Source: Pelobates cultripes (taxonomy: Eukaryota > Chordata > Amphibia > Anura > Pelobatidae). From it: DNA of 64,000 nt. Shown in pieces: positions 1-13,082 of the stretch. The DNA lies in the NCBI GenBank assembly GCA_933207985.1, contig OW240918.1, forward strand, positions 112,318,999-112,382,998, written 5' to 3'. The translations under genes were made by a program, and so were the position numbers. The notes under the pieces are model-generated. The model saw nothing but the letters and a program-made list of their open reading frames with translations, had not been told where the DNA came from and ran no database searches. Numbering within the stretch: position 1 is the stretch's first letter; each line of letters opens with the position of its first letter.

Positions 1-714
1 TGATCCTATAGGGCTCCTTTAATTTTACATACTGTCCCTAGTGGTGCCTCTAGAGCATCAACCTTATTATGCTTTATACATGGCATAAATCATTGACAAT
101 TGGTTTGTTAAGCCAGAAAGCAAACACTTTTAAACAAATAGACAGACCAAAATAAAACAAGACAAACTTTCAAAAGTATATAATAAATGTTAATAAATGT
201 AATATAAACTTAGTCAGATTGCATTATTTGGCACACTTTTCAGCCAAGGGAGTTACTTCAGCCCCTTATCCACCCACTAGTACAGTACAGACCAGTCCAC
301 ATATGACTGAAACATGGCAACATCGTGTACGGTAGCAAGCTTCTCATTCTCCCTGCAAGGACTGGCACAGCTCCGGATCCCAGAGTTTGCTCTGCATGAA
401 TCACACTGATCAGATTCCTTCTCTTGTCTCTCTGTCAGTATGTTGCAAGATACATTTTACTTTCAACTGCACATGTGTAAATTTCTCAGGCATGCCCAAT
501 GCACATTTCCAGTAGTCTTAGGGATAGAATATTGGTTAGGTCAGTGATCCCCTGGAGTGGGTGTTGAAAGCATAAGAAAGAAGAATGGAACCAAAATAGT
601 GTAAGCGCTTAGCAAATATACCCCACAACAATGTTTAGGTGTAACACAATATAAAAAAATATATATATAAACTTTGTCCAAAAGTTCTGGTATAAGGTGT
701 CAGGGGGAATGGTA
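1..714. other. No gene seen
   Basis: AT-rich sequence with no convincing coding exon on either strand and no repeat I can name. A short TA run lies near 655-668. Confidence 0.5.
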
Positions 715-1166
715 TTAAAGGATCACTATAGTGTCAGGAAAACTAAGCGGTTTTCCTGACACTATGGTGCCTTGAGCTTACCTTTTTCCAGCGCCAGACT
801 CCCTCGGCGCTGGTGACCACTCCTCCACCGCCAAGTCAGCTCCCTCTGCTGACATCAGTGGAGCCGAATGCGCATACATGGCAAGTGCCGTGCGCACATT
901 CGAGCTGTCAATAGGAAAGCATTGTTCATTGCTTTCCTATGGACACTCTGCGTGATGGAGGCATAATATACCTCCAGCGTCGCAGATGTGCCTCTAGTGG
1001 CTGTCCGGAAGACAGCCACTAGAGGCTGGATTAACCCTACAATGTAAAAATAGCAGTTGCTCTGAAACTGCTATGTTTGCATCTGAAGGGTTAAAACCTG
1101 AGGGACATTGCACCCAGACCACTTCATTGAGCTGAAGTGGTCTGGGTGACTATAGTGTCCCTTTAA
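715..1166. mobile_element. TTAA-type MITE, intact ends
   Basis: The element starts TTAAAGGATCACTATAGTG and ends GACTATAGTGTCCCTTTAA, so the ends are inverted copies and each carries a TTAA, the usual target of piggyBac/Kolobok-type transposons. The inside is GC-rich and non-coding. A closely similar copy lies at 40569-41088, sharing both ends and long internal blocks. Assignment to a superfamily rests only on TTAA and is inference. Confidence 0.75.
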
Positions 1167-1377
1167 CTGTAATTCTCAATTTGCATCTGTATTCAGCTCC
1201 TAATCGGTGTTTTCACCTCTGTGTCCTGTGTGCAATATTGTATCCACCTTATAAACAATAGAGAGATGGAAACATTGCATGATACAGCTTCTTTATTTAA
1301 AAAAAACCAAAAAATGTAAATCCCCTATATGAAAACTCTTACAAGAGAATATGGTGGTGCATGTGTAGAAGTACCAC

Positions 1378-1846
1378 TGTTGTGGACAGAATATTAACTC
1401 TATTCATTTTAGTAAAATGCCTATTTACTCTGCATAACTATAATCAATATTATTCATAAGTTATTTAAAATGGCCGCTAGGGAGTTTTCCCCGTTATCAA
1501 CTAACACCCTTGAATTAACAAGATGGTGCTGGAATCTGAAGGAGAGCTCCATGATGCCAGTGACATCACACCCAGTAGGATGAGCAATCAATGAACCACT
1601 TAACACCTAACCAATTATTGATGTATTCTTCTCTGTTATCTATAATTATGCATATGATGTATTTCTGCTTTATAAGGGGCATACCTGCCCCTCCCCCCCC
1701 ACCCCCCGGAATAAAGATGCCTGAGTTTTTCATTAACCTGGAAACTTGTGTCTGGTGTGAATTAATTCAGGAAGCGTGCACGCAAAATATAATTAATTTG
1801 GACACGGGCAGATACACTAAAATATCAAATACTTGATTTGATCCAC
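1378..1846 (+). repeat. 5' LTR of endogenous retrovirus
   Basis: This block recurs at 4508-4963 in the same orientation with scattered substitutions and a different C-run length. It begins TGTTGTG. It contains a TATA-like TTTATAAGG near 1670 and an AATAAA polyadenylation signal at 1710-1715, in the order expected of U3-R. The exact right end is uncertain by a few bases and no clear primer-binding site was recognised just downstream. Confidence 0.85.
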
Positions 1847-2754
1847 TGCGGTTTCGCCGGACCAAAGCGGACTCCCCCGAGACGGGACCGGAGACTGATC
1901 ACCTCCTAAGATATATGGTAATTGCCTATATTTTCCTGTATTGTGTTGGTCTACCTCCGGGTCCATTCCGGCCTCCAGAAGGCAACAAAGACAGGTAAAA
2001 TTCTTGCCCGGTGCCTCTTTATAAGAACTTGTTGATTGTCTATCTGCCTCCTGGGTGTGGAAGGGTTTGCTTGAGTATTTGATAAGTTTTAGTGTATTGA
2101 ATTGTTATTGTTAGCATGACTGCTTAGAAAGCAGGGAAAAGTGACTGCCCGGAGAAGGTCTGGGAATTTTTATTATGATTGTTATTGTTAGCTTGACTGC
2201 TTAGAGAGCAGGGAAAAGCGACCACCTAAAGGAAGGCTGTGTTTTTGGTACTATTTGCTTGACCGGCTAGAAGGCTGGGTCTGCTACCACCGGAGAGGGG
2301 CTGGGAATTTTGTTATACTGTTCAGAGAGGAACAGGGTTTTGCTGATTTATTGCTGTTATGGTTGCTATATTGTTATTTCTTATTAATTGTTATTACATT
2401 GTGGTTATTATTCAGCTGGGATTATAGTGTGTGTGGTCGCATCTGTGTGCGTTGAGTGGTTTATTATTGACTCGAGACTTTGTGCACACATCTACATCTG
2501 TGATTCTTGTAAATGTCTTCTTATTTGTTTTTCCACCTTCACCCTCTGTCTTGACCCATAGCAGTGTTAGTCACCCACTATTCGCCTCTCTCCGATCCGT
2601 GACCACCATCTCGGATGGGCAGATCCCATGACTCGTCTACGTTTCGGGAAGACGCACGCAGATTCATTTCTCGTGGCAGTCAAGCACTGTAGATGCTCCT
2701 TTTCTTGTTTCCAACTCTATATCTCTCTTTCAAGGGATGCCTTGTATACTGAGA

Positions 2755-3594
2755 ATGGGACAGGAACATGCTAAACATTCGACATGTTATTTGGCTTGTG
2801 ATTTGGTAAAGGAAAGAGCTGGTGAGGAGGCTATGCTTAAAATGAAAAAGATCTGTGGTGTTTCGATGTCTCCCAGCGGCCGTTTACAACCAGAGTGCTG
2901 AAGAAAAGTTGTTGAAAGATAAGGAAGGGTTGCTACTCGATCATGGGTTAACTAAGGCTGCATAGGCTTGGTATCGTGTGGCAAGAGGACTTAAACGGAG
3001 GGTTGGTTTGAGGAGGAATTGGAATTTGAAGGACAGAAAGTTTATGTGTATCATGAAAATGTTTGCACTGTTGATTCATCTCTCGATATTACCCGGCCAC
3101 CGCCCTATGATGGCGTCCGGCAAAAAGATGAGAGCAACCCCGCCTCCACGAACACTGCCCAACTCGCCTAGTCACAAGCTGTAACTGACACTGCCCCCTT
3201 AACACCCACCCCTTTGAATCTCGTCCTTGGGGTTGATGGGTCGTATTATTACCCTGTCCCTCCTCCCATTCATGTACCCACCCCTGTCCCACTTCCCGTC
3301 CCAGCCTCTGCTCCACCTCCTGTATCCACTCCTGTCCTGCCTCTCATGCCCGTCTTCACCCTTCCTCCTGTTCCCACCCCAGTCCCTCCTCCCATCTCAG
3401 CTTCTGCTCCACCTCCCGTGCCTGTTTCCGCCCCTTCTCCCATCCCCGTTCCTGTTCCGCCTCCCACCGTCACTCTTGCCATGTCCTCCCCTGATCCACC
3501 TCCCAACGTTATTTATCCTGTCCCTACCCCTGTTCCACCTCCTTCTCCTCTCCCAGTCACCCCTATGTTTGTGGAGGAGCCAGACCTCATCTAG
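2755..3594 (+). pseudogene. Gag-like remnant, broken
   Basis: An ATG at 2755 opens a frame starting Met-Gly-Gln, the form of a myristoylated retroviral Gag, but it stops after about 48 codons. A separate open stretch at about 3214-3594 is extremely rich in proline in PxPVP-type repeats, as in the proline-rich part of some Gag proteins. Low complexity makes homology uncertain. The position between the 5' LTR and an env-like region supports the assignment. It is not a functional gene in this copy. Confidence 0.5.
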
Positions 3595-3791
3595 GTACAG
3601 TGCCTCTAAATCTACCTCCTGATGTTGAGATATGTTTCTTAAGTCACTATGTGCAGTAAGTTACAAACTCATCAGCATGAGAATCATGGAAGAAGATATA
3701 CCCTCTAACTCAAAGGGATGTCAAACCACCTGATGGAGTATATCCAGGTAATTACACTTGCTACACTACACACAGTACCACAGGAAAATTT

Positions 3792-4496
3792 ATGGGAAAA
3801 TTTCCTTCTGGGTATTGTGCTATGTACCGGCCTCCTATTACCTTGCTAATGAATCAAGTTAAATCCTTGGGAGACATTTATTGGTTATGTGGGGACATGC
3901 AACTTAGATCCAAATTAACAGGCTTATGTTGGGGGGAATGTGCTCTGACCAAAGTTATCATGCCCATACACATCATATCAGACAACCACCAAGGCCCTCT
4001 TGATTCACCCCACACATATTTTAGATTGAAAAGAGAGACTCCTGTACAGGGCAGTTTCGACCCTCACATATACATAGATGCCATAGGGGTGCCAAGGGGG
4101 GTGCCAAACGAATTTAAAGCCAGAGATGAGGTTGCGGCTGGATTCGAATCCTTAATTCCACTCATCACAGCCAATAAGAATGTAAACTGGATTAACTATA
4201 TCTATTATAATCAGTAACGCTTTGTCAATTATACCAGAGATGCCCTCCAGGGCCTGGCCGAGTAGTTACAAGCCACTTCCTAAATGACATTTCAAAATAG
4301 GATGGCCCTAGATATGATTCTGGCAGAGAAAGGAGGTGTGTGTAAAATACCACGACATGTTGCACTTTTATCCCAGATAACACAGGCCCTAATGGAAAAG
4401 TAACAATGGCCATCGAGAAGCTTGAAAGCCTCTCAGAAGAGTTAAAAAGAAACTCAGGGAACACCAATTCATGGGATAGATGGTTTGGATGGATTT
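3792..4496 (+). pseudogene. Env-like remnant, broken
   Basis: The 3792-4217 frame (141 codons) and the interrupted sequence after it, to about 4490, resemble the C-terminal part of a surface subunit and the transmembrane subunit of a gammaretrovirus-type envelope. The conserved block before the cysteine motif of the transmembrane subunit is recognisable at about 4295-4345. Stops and frame breaks after 4217 show that it is dead. No intact signal peptide, cleavage site or membrane anchor can be read as one frame. Confidence 0.65.
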
Positions 4497-4507
4497 TAAG
4501 GGGGGAT
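4497..4507 (+). other. Polypurine tract
   Basis: AAGGGGGGAT directly precedes the TG that opens the 3' LTR, the position of the plus-strand primer in retroviruses. Confidence 0.7.
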
Positions 4508-4963
4508 TGTTGTGAACAGAATATTAACTTTATTAATTTTAGTAAAATGCCTATTTACTCTGCATAACTATAATCAATTTTATTCATAAGTTACTTAAAA
4601 TGGTCACTAGGGAGTTTTCCCCCTTATCAACTAACACCCTTGAATAAACAAGATGGCGCTAGAATCTGGAGGAGAGCTCCATGATGCCAGTGACATCACA
4701 CCCGGTAGGATGAGCAATCAATGAACCACTTAACACCTAACCAATTATTGATGTATTCTTCTCTGTTATCTATAATTATGCATATGATGTATTTCTGCTC
4801 TGTAAGGGGCATACCAGCCCCCCCGGAATAAAGATTCCTGAGTTTTTCATTAACCTGGAAACTTGTGTCTGGTGTGAATTTATTCAGGAAGTGTGCACGC
4901 AACATATAATCAATTTGGACAGGGGCAGATACACTAAATTATCAAATACTTGATTTGATCCAC
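4508..4963 (+). repeat. 3' LTR of endogenous retrovirus
   Basis: Direct copy of 1378-1846, with an AATAAA at 4827-4832. The TATA-like motif of the 5' copy is altered here (TGTAAGG). The C-run before the polyadenylation signal is shorter than in the 5' LTR. Divergence between the two LTRs would date the insertion. Confidence 0.85.
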
Positions 4964-5130
4964 AACAATTACTAAAAAAGAAGAAGAAGCATGAAAATAT
5001 GAAACTTACCTTTTAGCCAGCTGTTACAGCTTTTAAATGACTCTTTAATCTAGGACTGGAAGTTGTTTAGTGAGTTGTTGCATCATAATTCAATAGATGA
5101 GATGACACCTTTCTGCATGGGAACGCTGGG

Positions 5131-5600
5131 CAGTTGCCCGATGGCCCCACAAGCATGGGGGCCCCAGCGAGATGCCTATGTGCCCAGGCCGACAGGGGAA
5201 ATCTTTTGATCTCCCCTTCCGGCCCAAGGAGAGACGGCTCTGCTTACTTGCTTAGGGCACTCTCAGGCCGGTGGATAGATCAAAGGCCCTTCATTGCTGA
5301 GAGGGAGGAAGATAGGACCCAGGACTGCATGAGAGGGAGGACCTGGGAGGCAGTTCCTCCCGCGAGCATGCTGGTCTGAGCGCAGCCGCGTGTTGCCGTG
5401 GCAAAGCTCCGACACAGAAATATGCTCGCGGAGGAGTGAAGACAGCCTGCAGCCAGAGGAGCTGCAGGCTGTAAGGTCTATAGAACTCATCACCGTACCA
5501 CCAGGGCTGAAAAGAAGGTTGGGTGGGAAGAATATGAATCTTTTTTTAAAATTTATTTTAAATAAAAATTACAAAACCCCTATGCACACTCCTCACATAC
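5131..5600. repeat. GC-rich interspersed repeat, unclassified
   Basis: This GC-rich block interrupts AT-rich surroundings and leads straight into the CA and TG arrays at 5615-6600. Its layout (GC-rich end followed by internal simple arrays) matches the hAT-type elements at 14795 and 17449, but I could not find a matching right end with a target duplication, so it is left unclassified. Confidence 0.4.
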
Positions 5601-5614
5601 AGCACCCTTAACAC

Positions 5615-5625
5615 ACACAGCACCC

Positions 5626-5660
<35 letters not shown>

Positions 5661-5890
5661 CACCCCTCACTCACACACACACACACCACTCATCACACAC
5701 ACATTATCACTTACACAGCACCACACACATACACACACAGCACCTCACACACACACACACACATAGCAGCTCACTCAGACACACAAACACACACACACAC
5801 ACACGGCACCTCACACACACACATAGCAACTCACTCATACACACATCACCTCACACACACACACTGCACCTCTCACATACACGCAGCACC

Positions 5891-5937
<47 letters not shown>

Positions 5938-5998
5938 CCCTCACACACACTTCACCCCTCAACACACACTGCACCCCTCACACAGACACACTACACCC
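5615..5998. repeat. CA-rich microsatellite array
   Basis: Runs of CA broken by GCACCCCTCACACA-type units. Simple-sequence array; open frames across it are compositional. Confidence 0.9.
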
Positions 5999-6009
5999 AT
6001 CATTGTCTG

Positions 6010-6601
6010 TCTGTGTGTGTGTGTAGCAATCTGTGTGTGTGTGTTCAGCAGTCTTTGTGCATGTATTCAGCAGTCTGTGCGTATTCTGCATTCTGTGTGT
6101 GTGTATTTAGCAGTCCGTGTGTGTGTGTGTATTCAGCAGTCTGTGTTTGTATTCAGCAGTCCATGTGTGTGTATTTAGCAGTCTGTGTGTGTGTATTCAG
6201 CAGTCTGTGTGTTTGTATTGTATGAATGTATTGCATTTCTTGAATGTACCAATTAATATAAGCTTAATTTTATGCAGTCTCTGTGTATGTATTCAGCAGT
6301 CTGCATGTATTCAGCAGCCTGTGTGTATGTATTCAGCAGTCTGTGTGTGTTCAGCAGTCTCTGTGTATGTATTCAGCAGTCTGCGTGTATGTATTCAGCA
6401 GTCTGTGCGTATTCTGCATTCTGTGTGTGAGTATTTAGCAGTCCGTGTGTGTGTGTGTATTCAGCAGTCTGTGTTTGTATTCAGCAGTCCATGTGTGTGT
6501 ATTTAGCAGTCTCTGTGTGTGTATTCAGCAGTCTGTGTGTTTGTATTGTATGAATGTATTGCATTTCTTGAAGGTACCAATTAATATAAGCTTAATTTTA
6601 T
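6010..6601. repeat. TG-rich minisatellite with 328-bp duplication
   Basis: Imperfect units of the form TGTGTATTCAGCAGTC. A larger segment, 6079-6274, recurs at 6407-6601 (offset 328 bp), including non-repetitive sequence at its end, so the array holds a segmental tandem duplication. Cys/Val-rich frames here are artefacts of the repeat. Confidence 0.85.
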
Positions 6602-7020
6602 CAATAATTTACATTTTTTTTTCTGGTGAGTAGTTGTGTAGGAAGGGCCCCAGTACACTGCTTTGTCCGGGAGCCCATAATGTTGTTAAGATGGCACTGA
6701 TGAGAGGCATACTTTAAACAAAAATATGTTTGTATCATATGTAAAATGTTCACACTCATTGTGTGTGTGTGTGTATCAATTTTTATTATATTTAAAACGG
6801 TCTTGCTTTTTTTATTAGTGTGCAAGGGATTGGGATGGGGGAAACTCGAGAATTCTGTGGCTGCACACAAATTTGATGTAAATATGGCCCTGATAACCAC
6901 ATCACTAATATAAAGTAGTTGTAGTGCAAAGATTAACCCTTTAATAGATTAAGAGTCATATAAACTTCCTGAGCACTGTGTAGTACACTGTATAGTACAC
7001 TATGCATACATACAATTATG
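6602..7020. other. No gene seen
   Basis: Unique-looking AT-rich sequence with a short TG run at about 6759-6774. No exon or named repeat recognised. Confidence 0.5.
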
Positions 7021-7025
7021 TTTTA

Positions 7026-7028
<3 letters not shown>

Positions 7029-7116
<88 letters not shown>

Positions 7117-7138
7117 CATACATACATACATATATATA
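7029..7138. repeat. TA dinucleotide microsatellite
   Basis: About 80 bases of TA, then TATATACATACA variants. It is self-complementary and may extrude as a cruciform. Confidence 0.95.
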
Positions 7139-9949
7139 GTATTCACTTCTCTTCATCCCTAAACCTATGCTTGGTAGCTGTTCAAGGAATACTTCTTTTC
7201 TAAATTAAAGTGTTGAATTTAGCAGATGTCCCTGACAAATTAGCAAAGAATGAACTAAGAGAGGATGTTACAAAATACTGGGACTGGAGATAAAATCAAT
7301 TACATATCTCAGAGGCAGATTTTAGCACCATAAAATTTACAGGTGAATGTGCCCCTTACTATAGCCAGTTCACAGCGGCACAAACCTTCAAATAAATAAT
7401 TGGGTTGACTGGAGGCTGAAGGAGAAAAAAACGGATTTGATAGCATAAATCAAGCTTGGCACTCATAAGCTGGGCTCTGAAGATTCACCAAAAGAATCAA
7501 TAACTCCAGAAAAAACATGTTTTATGTATGGCTTTGAGCATCAGGATGCCTTATTATGACTGCTGCTAGATTTGTTCATTTTAATAGGTATTTCTGGTAA
7601 AATAAAAAAGTGGAGTACCATTACATCATGAAATACAGAGACACATTTTCTCTTAATCACTGTTCTTTAATTTCTCTGCTCTTCCAGATATGTGAGCACC
7701 TGTCTGATTATAAGCTTAGCATATTGTATGTCAAATTTTGTGCTTCAAAGCCATTACTCATCACAAACAAGCCCAAAGTTCAAGTGGCTTATGACAGTCT
7801 CAAAAACCACTCAATGGCATTACGTTCACATATTGCCTTATGGATCTTTGATATTACATGATTTTTTAACAAGTAAGGCTAGAATTAGGGCTTTTTTAAA
7901 CTAAAGGCAGAACAGGCCTACCTGAAATTGTTGGGTGTATGGCTCCGAGGTAACAGCTGTCAAATGTGTCTACTTTTCTTAGAGGGCTGCATAAAGCAGC
8001 ATGACCACTTCAGCGATTTGAAGTGGTCAGGGTGCTGAAGTCTCTATGGGCAACATTTCAGTTTAAAACACTGCACATACAGAGTTAAAGACTTTTGCGG
8101 CAGAAGTGTAACTCCACCTCGACAGTGTCAAAAACCAATGATAATTCGGTGCGCATTTAGCGTCTGTTGTCAGCCAATGGTGGCATTTTTGAGAATGCAC
8201 CATCCCAAAATACCAGCGTATAACTGTCTCCATGCTGGTGTAATGCCTGCAATTGTTTACATTTACAACTCAGAAAATGTTAGTTTAAAAAATGTAATCA
8301 TCTAAATTGTTAACTAGTCTTTAGATCTTTAAAATTTGTTGTGAAGTACAAAATAATACTAAATACTAGGTTTTCTTGTCTTTGTTGCATTTATTTTGTT
8401 TGGGATTTATCAAAAGGTTTTGCATTATCTGCTATTTGTTATGTTCCAGAATTTATTGTACTGCTAAAAATAATTTTGAAAGGGCAAATCTCATCAAATA
8501 ATGGAATAACAACAACAAAAGCTAAAATAAAGAAGTATCATTAGAGCTGTCAACATTTTGCATGTGGAATATATAACTGTTTGAACAGGTTTATTGTGAA
8601 GAGTTTATTGTGTAAAACTCATAAATTCCTTTTTAATATATTAAGGTGGAAACATTATTTTTCAAATAAGAAATGTCATGAGCTGATTATATGGAATTAA
8701 GATTGGAAATATTCAGACTTGAGGAATATATAAATTCTTATTGGTGCTGGTCAAGATGCGAAAAGTGTTGATTAATGTTCACAAAATGTTTCATTTTATT
8801 TACGTATTTCGAAATGTTATAGTATTTTCTTATATTATCAACTAAAGCAGGAAATGGCTAAAATGGCTGCCACTAACATTAACGAGTAGCAGCTGTTTCA
8901 ATACTGCAAAATCCTACCATTAGTGACTCATAATTCCTGCCTGATGAGACTTTCAATGTCACCCATAGATAATAATATGAGACTATAAGTGCTAGTTACT
9001 GACTCAATTTAATTCTACACACTAAATTTTATTGGCTCTGCTATTTTACCAAACACAAAACTTGCCTCAGCTTGGCATAAACAGAAAAAGTCATATTGAC
9101 AGCTGCAAACTCTTCATATCCCCATATGTCCAATTGTCTCTCACTGATACCTAAAATAAATAATTAATATTAACAGTAACTGTCTCAAATAGTGTTTTCT
9201 GCCCCTTCCTTGACCTGATGGGTTGGATGGAGATAGGCAATTATATATGGAGGCAAGAAGATGGCCAACACATTTGCCTAATGGAACCAGCACATGCCCA
9301 AAGTGGATAGTCAAGCTGGAGGGATGAGATAGATATAGTATGTATAACGTCAACCTTTCAGTGTCACAGCAGACATGTAATAGGTATATAAAGTTTAAAA
9401 ATTAAACAAAAACAGTGGAATTCTTTGGACACCAATAATGATGATACAGACCCAACTAGTGGGCATTTCCATGGCACAATTTTGTTATCCTTTACCTTAT
9501 CACTTAAGGAGTATACTAAGGGGTGGGTCATGTGTTTAATATTTATTTATTATACATATAAATATGCATGATCAGTGAATCAACTGGGAAACTTTTATAA
9601 CACTCCTGTCATTAGTACAGAACTGCAAAGAGTGCAGCTAGCTGTGTAGTCCATGCACAAAGTGATCCCAGCAACTACCCACTTCAGGGATACGGCTTCA
9701 TTCCTGCTCTCCCAGAAAAGGTTGGAAAAAGGGATAAGGGAGAAAAACTAAATTAACACAAATTCTAGTACGAGTGTATAAATGCATACTTCACAAGTAA
9801 TCCTTTTTTGGAGGGACAGTCCCTGTTTTGCACCCAGCCCCCACTGTTGCTTGTGTTTATACAAATGCCCCTCTTTGTAAGAACTATTTTTTCTGTGTCT
9901 AAATTTATGCTAGAGTCCCACACCACTATTACTATAATATGTTTGTAAC
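7139..9949. other. No gene seen
   Basis: AT-rich sequence without a credible exon. Around 7995-8240, two complementary segments (GACCACTTCA and TGAAGTGGTC) resemble the inner end of the TTAA MITE family, suggesting a decayed copy. The rest shows no structure I can name. Confidence 0.5.
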
Positions 9950-10009
9950 AGTGGTGACTGGTGAAGTTTTAAGATGGGTCACCAGACTACTCCACCAGAA
10001 TGATACCCC

Positions 10010-10335
10010 TCTCTATACAGTTCAGAGATACTCATACAATACAAAGAGCTGAGCACAATAAATGGGCACACAATAAAACATGCTGGGCACAACATAAATA
10101 TGTTTATAAAATATACAGAGCTGAGTACAATGCAGAGATAACCATACCACAAACAGAGATGAGAAAAATAAATAGAAATATAATAAACAGTGCTAAGCAC
10201 AACACAAGGATACCTATACAATGCACCGAGCTGGGTAGATTACAGAGATACTTATATAAAATGCATAGCTGACTAAAATACAGATAAATAACAAACAGAT
10301 CTTGGTATAATAAGGAAACAACATAATTATCCCAC
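10010..10335. repeat. Degenerate tandem repeat
   Basis: Imperfect units of roughly 50-65 bp built on GAGCTGAGCACAATA and ATACAGAGCTG, repeated about five to six times. A hAT-like end motif (CAGTGGTGACTGG) lies just upstream at about 9949, but no right end with a target duplication was found. Confidence 0.55.
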
Positions 10336-10379
10336 CTAGCCCAGATCACTGTGATGGATTAAACAGCATCAATATAGAG

Positions 10380-12480
10380 ATATCCACACAGTACATGTCT
10401 TTGTATAATGTTCTAGCCCTCTCTTAGCTATGCCTCTCATGATCTCAATCTTAAGTAGTGCTTCTGTTATAATTTTAGCTTTCTAATAAATATTGCTGTT
10501 GTTATGAAACATGTCAGCTACTCCATTAGCTCTCAGCAAACATTGTACACATGATTAAACCATCAAAATACTGATAGACTCCAAACATTTTAGCAATAAC
10601 TGGCTCACTATTAGCTCTGAGCATACACTATACACATGGTTAAAGCAACAAGATACTGATACATTTCTTATTACCTTTGCAGTTTGAAATATATGTATGA
10701 AACTGAGCTTCCTGTACCCCGGGTAGGGAATGATGCTCCTAGTGCTCACCGAGGAATCAGAGAACTCCTCCAGACACCATAAGCACTGCAGACCCCACAA
10801 CCGCCGCAGCTTGATGGGGGTCTCGCCGTCTCCTACCCACCCTATGACAAGGCTCCAGGTTCCACTGGGTGAACCTCTCTTCATCCAGAGAGTCAAGCAG
10901 GAATAGTTCTTACAAGAGCTCAGAGAATCCAAGGGAGTTTAATGATAATAGCAATCCCTTGTAGTGATATAGCTGTCCCCTCCACACAAAAGACAAGACT
11001 CAAGTTTAGGGTGAAGAGGAACTCAATTTTAATGGAGGCACACTGGCCTTTTATGCAAATTTCCCAATAAGTGTGACACCCAAGTGGACCGTGTTGGGCA
11101 CAGGGACACAAATTAACAAGCCAATAAAAACAATGAGACAATAAATGACACTCCCACATACAGTACACCATCCCTCCCCTCTGCCTGGGAGATAATTAAG
11201 GCAGATAATGCATTAACTTAATTATCTCAAGGCAGAAAACGCATTTTTTACAAAGTCCCATAAGTACCCCAAAACACAACATACCCCCACAAATGGCACA
11301 TCCCTTGATCTGGGTGAAAAACATATCCAAAAATCACTCAGATCAGAGCAGGGGTTCAGGAAATTCTTGGAAGTCTCTTTTTGACTGACCGCAAGCATGG
11401 CTTCATGCCCAAAATAGTTCCAGAGAGTTAGGCTGTGTAGCAGGTCTATTTCAAACAGTCGAAGTAACATTCAAATAGTCGAACTGAGACATTCGTGCAT
11501 AGAGTCAGTGAGGGTATAGATTATTTCTATCGAACGGCGCACCGTTTGTGCAATTCTAGTCGAACCTAACTGGTGGTGGAAGTCCCAGCGGTGTTTGTGC
11601 CGTTGAGTGTCCGATTTTAGTTCCATCCACTCGACAGCAAAACACAGCTGGACACGCTCGACTAAACAAGATGGCCACCGCCACGTGTTCGACTATACGA
11701 AGCCGTTCATCAATTAACTGCAGTTAACCACAGCTTCTGGGAGTTTAAGGAGCAGCACACTCCACTTGCGGGTGGTCCGGCTGTTTGACAGTTCAAAGTC
11801 CCACTTCTAACCACTTTGGAAATTTGAAGTGCTAACTCCAAATGCCGAAGAGGGCACAAACAGTATCCATGAACACAAAACATCCCAGGGCCCATAGTCA
11901 CAGGGTAAGAGGCAGGCAAGCAGGCCCCTCCAAAACCCAGTGGAGAAGTTGCTTTCATCACAATGTACTTTGCAGTGGGGATTTGGGACCAATAAGTCTC
12001 TGACATGGCAACAGAATCAGCAATCATTACAGATTAAAAGAAATTGAAAGCAGAATCATACCAGTTCTCAGAGTCACAGCCCCAGTCCTGTAGTTCGAAG
12101 CTTCACATTTTTCAACTAGCATGAGTGATGGGTGTCTCAGCTGTAGAGTGACTGAGCACTTTCAAGAAGATGGTGGATATGTATAGGGGTTATTAAAACT
12201 ATTAGTGGCATACTGACAGGCAGCACAAGCACTGTGTCAAAAATGTTCCCTTTCTTTGTGATCCCTAGGCTTTGCTGGCAAGATATGTATTAATATATTT
12301 TAGTAAATTCCCTTGCTTAATCAGCTATTAGACAATCACTAGGGCTATTGGGGTGAGAAAAAAAAGTGATATTATACACTTGCATTTGGCAGGGACCAAT
12401 AGCTGATGCTGTGCTCTCCCTGTGCTACTTCGCAGGTGGCTGCTTCCTTCTCTCTCCTGTGGGAGCTGTAAGCCCACTTT
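10380..12480. other. Unclassified interspersed sequence, no gene
   Basis: The composition shifts at about 10690-12060 (more even base mix, several short CpG-containing patches) compared with both sides, which suggests an old retroelement or LTR, possibly on the minus strand. No reverse transcriptase or other domain could be read. The longest open frames (up to about 125 codons) show no recognisable protein. Confidence 0.35.
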
Positions 12481-12492
12481 CTGGTGGTATCA

Positions 12493-12707
12493 GCCAATGA
12501 CCATTAGATGTAAGCCCACCTGCCACGTCAAAGCAAACTTCTTAGGTGGGTCCTGCACTAACCATTCACCAGCAGCAAAGAAATTAGTTAGGCAGGGATT
12601 GTGCGCAGGTAACTCTTTTCTTTGCTGCCGGTGAATTGTTAGTGTAGGAGCCACCTAAGAGGTTTGCCTTGATATCGCAGGTGGTCTTACATCTAATGGC
12701 CATTGGA
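12493..12707. repeat. Inverted repeat, about 90-bp arms
   Basis: The left arm from CCAATGACCATTAGATGTAA and the right arm ending TTACATCTAATGGCCATTGG are imperfect reverse complements around a short centre near 12600. It looks like a palindromic MITE. No target duplication was established. Confidence 0.75.
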
Positions 12708-13082
12708 GTGAAACTCACTTTGTTTAAATATGCATAGGGATTTGGGATTGTGTACAGGTAACTCTTTTCTTTTTTATTGTATGTATTTGGGCTGATTTGC
12801 TGCCGCCCAGGACTTATTTTTGTGTATTTGCAGATACGAGCTATTTTAGCTAGAGGTACGAGGAATCTGAGCTATATAATGTATTAAAAATTTTAAAATA
12901 TTAAATATCCTTTTCCCCTTTTTTATAATAAATTCTGAGAAGTAATGAGGGTCTTGTAGACACCTAAAGGCCTACTGGCTGGCCCTGATAATGTAAGTGT
13001 ATTTATCAATCATTCTTCCCTCCAAATAAAATCACTGGTGCTATTTTATACCACTTCTTTTAGATTCTGTACAGGTTTCAAT

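Larger units (their letters stand above)
1378..4963 (+). mobile_element. Endogenous retrovirus, internally deleted
   Basis: Two direct LTR copies (1378-1846, 4508-4963) flank about 2.66 kb. Inside, in order, are a leader region, a short gag-like start, a proline-rich stretch, an env-like stretch and a purine-rich tract abutting the 3' LTR. No protease, reverse transcriptase, RNase H or integrase can be recognised, and the interior is too short to hold them, so pol appears deleted. All frames are broken, so the copy is a non-autonomous relic. The env resemblance is to gammaretrovirus-like envelopes; this is judged by eye, not by a database search. Confidence 0.8.

Noticed and set aside
9949..10360. 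Fifth hAT element with an internal array
   Set aside because: The left end CAGTGGTGACTGG is convincing, but the only candidate right end (near 10350) has no matching target duplication.
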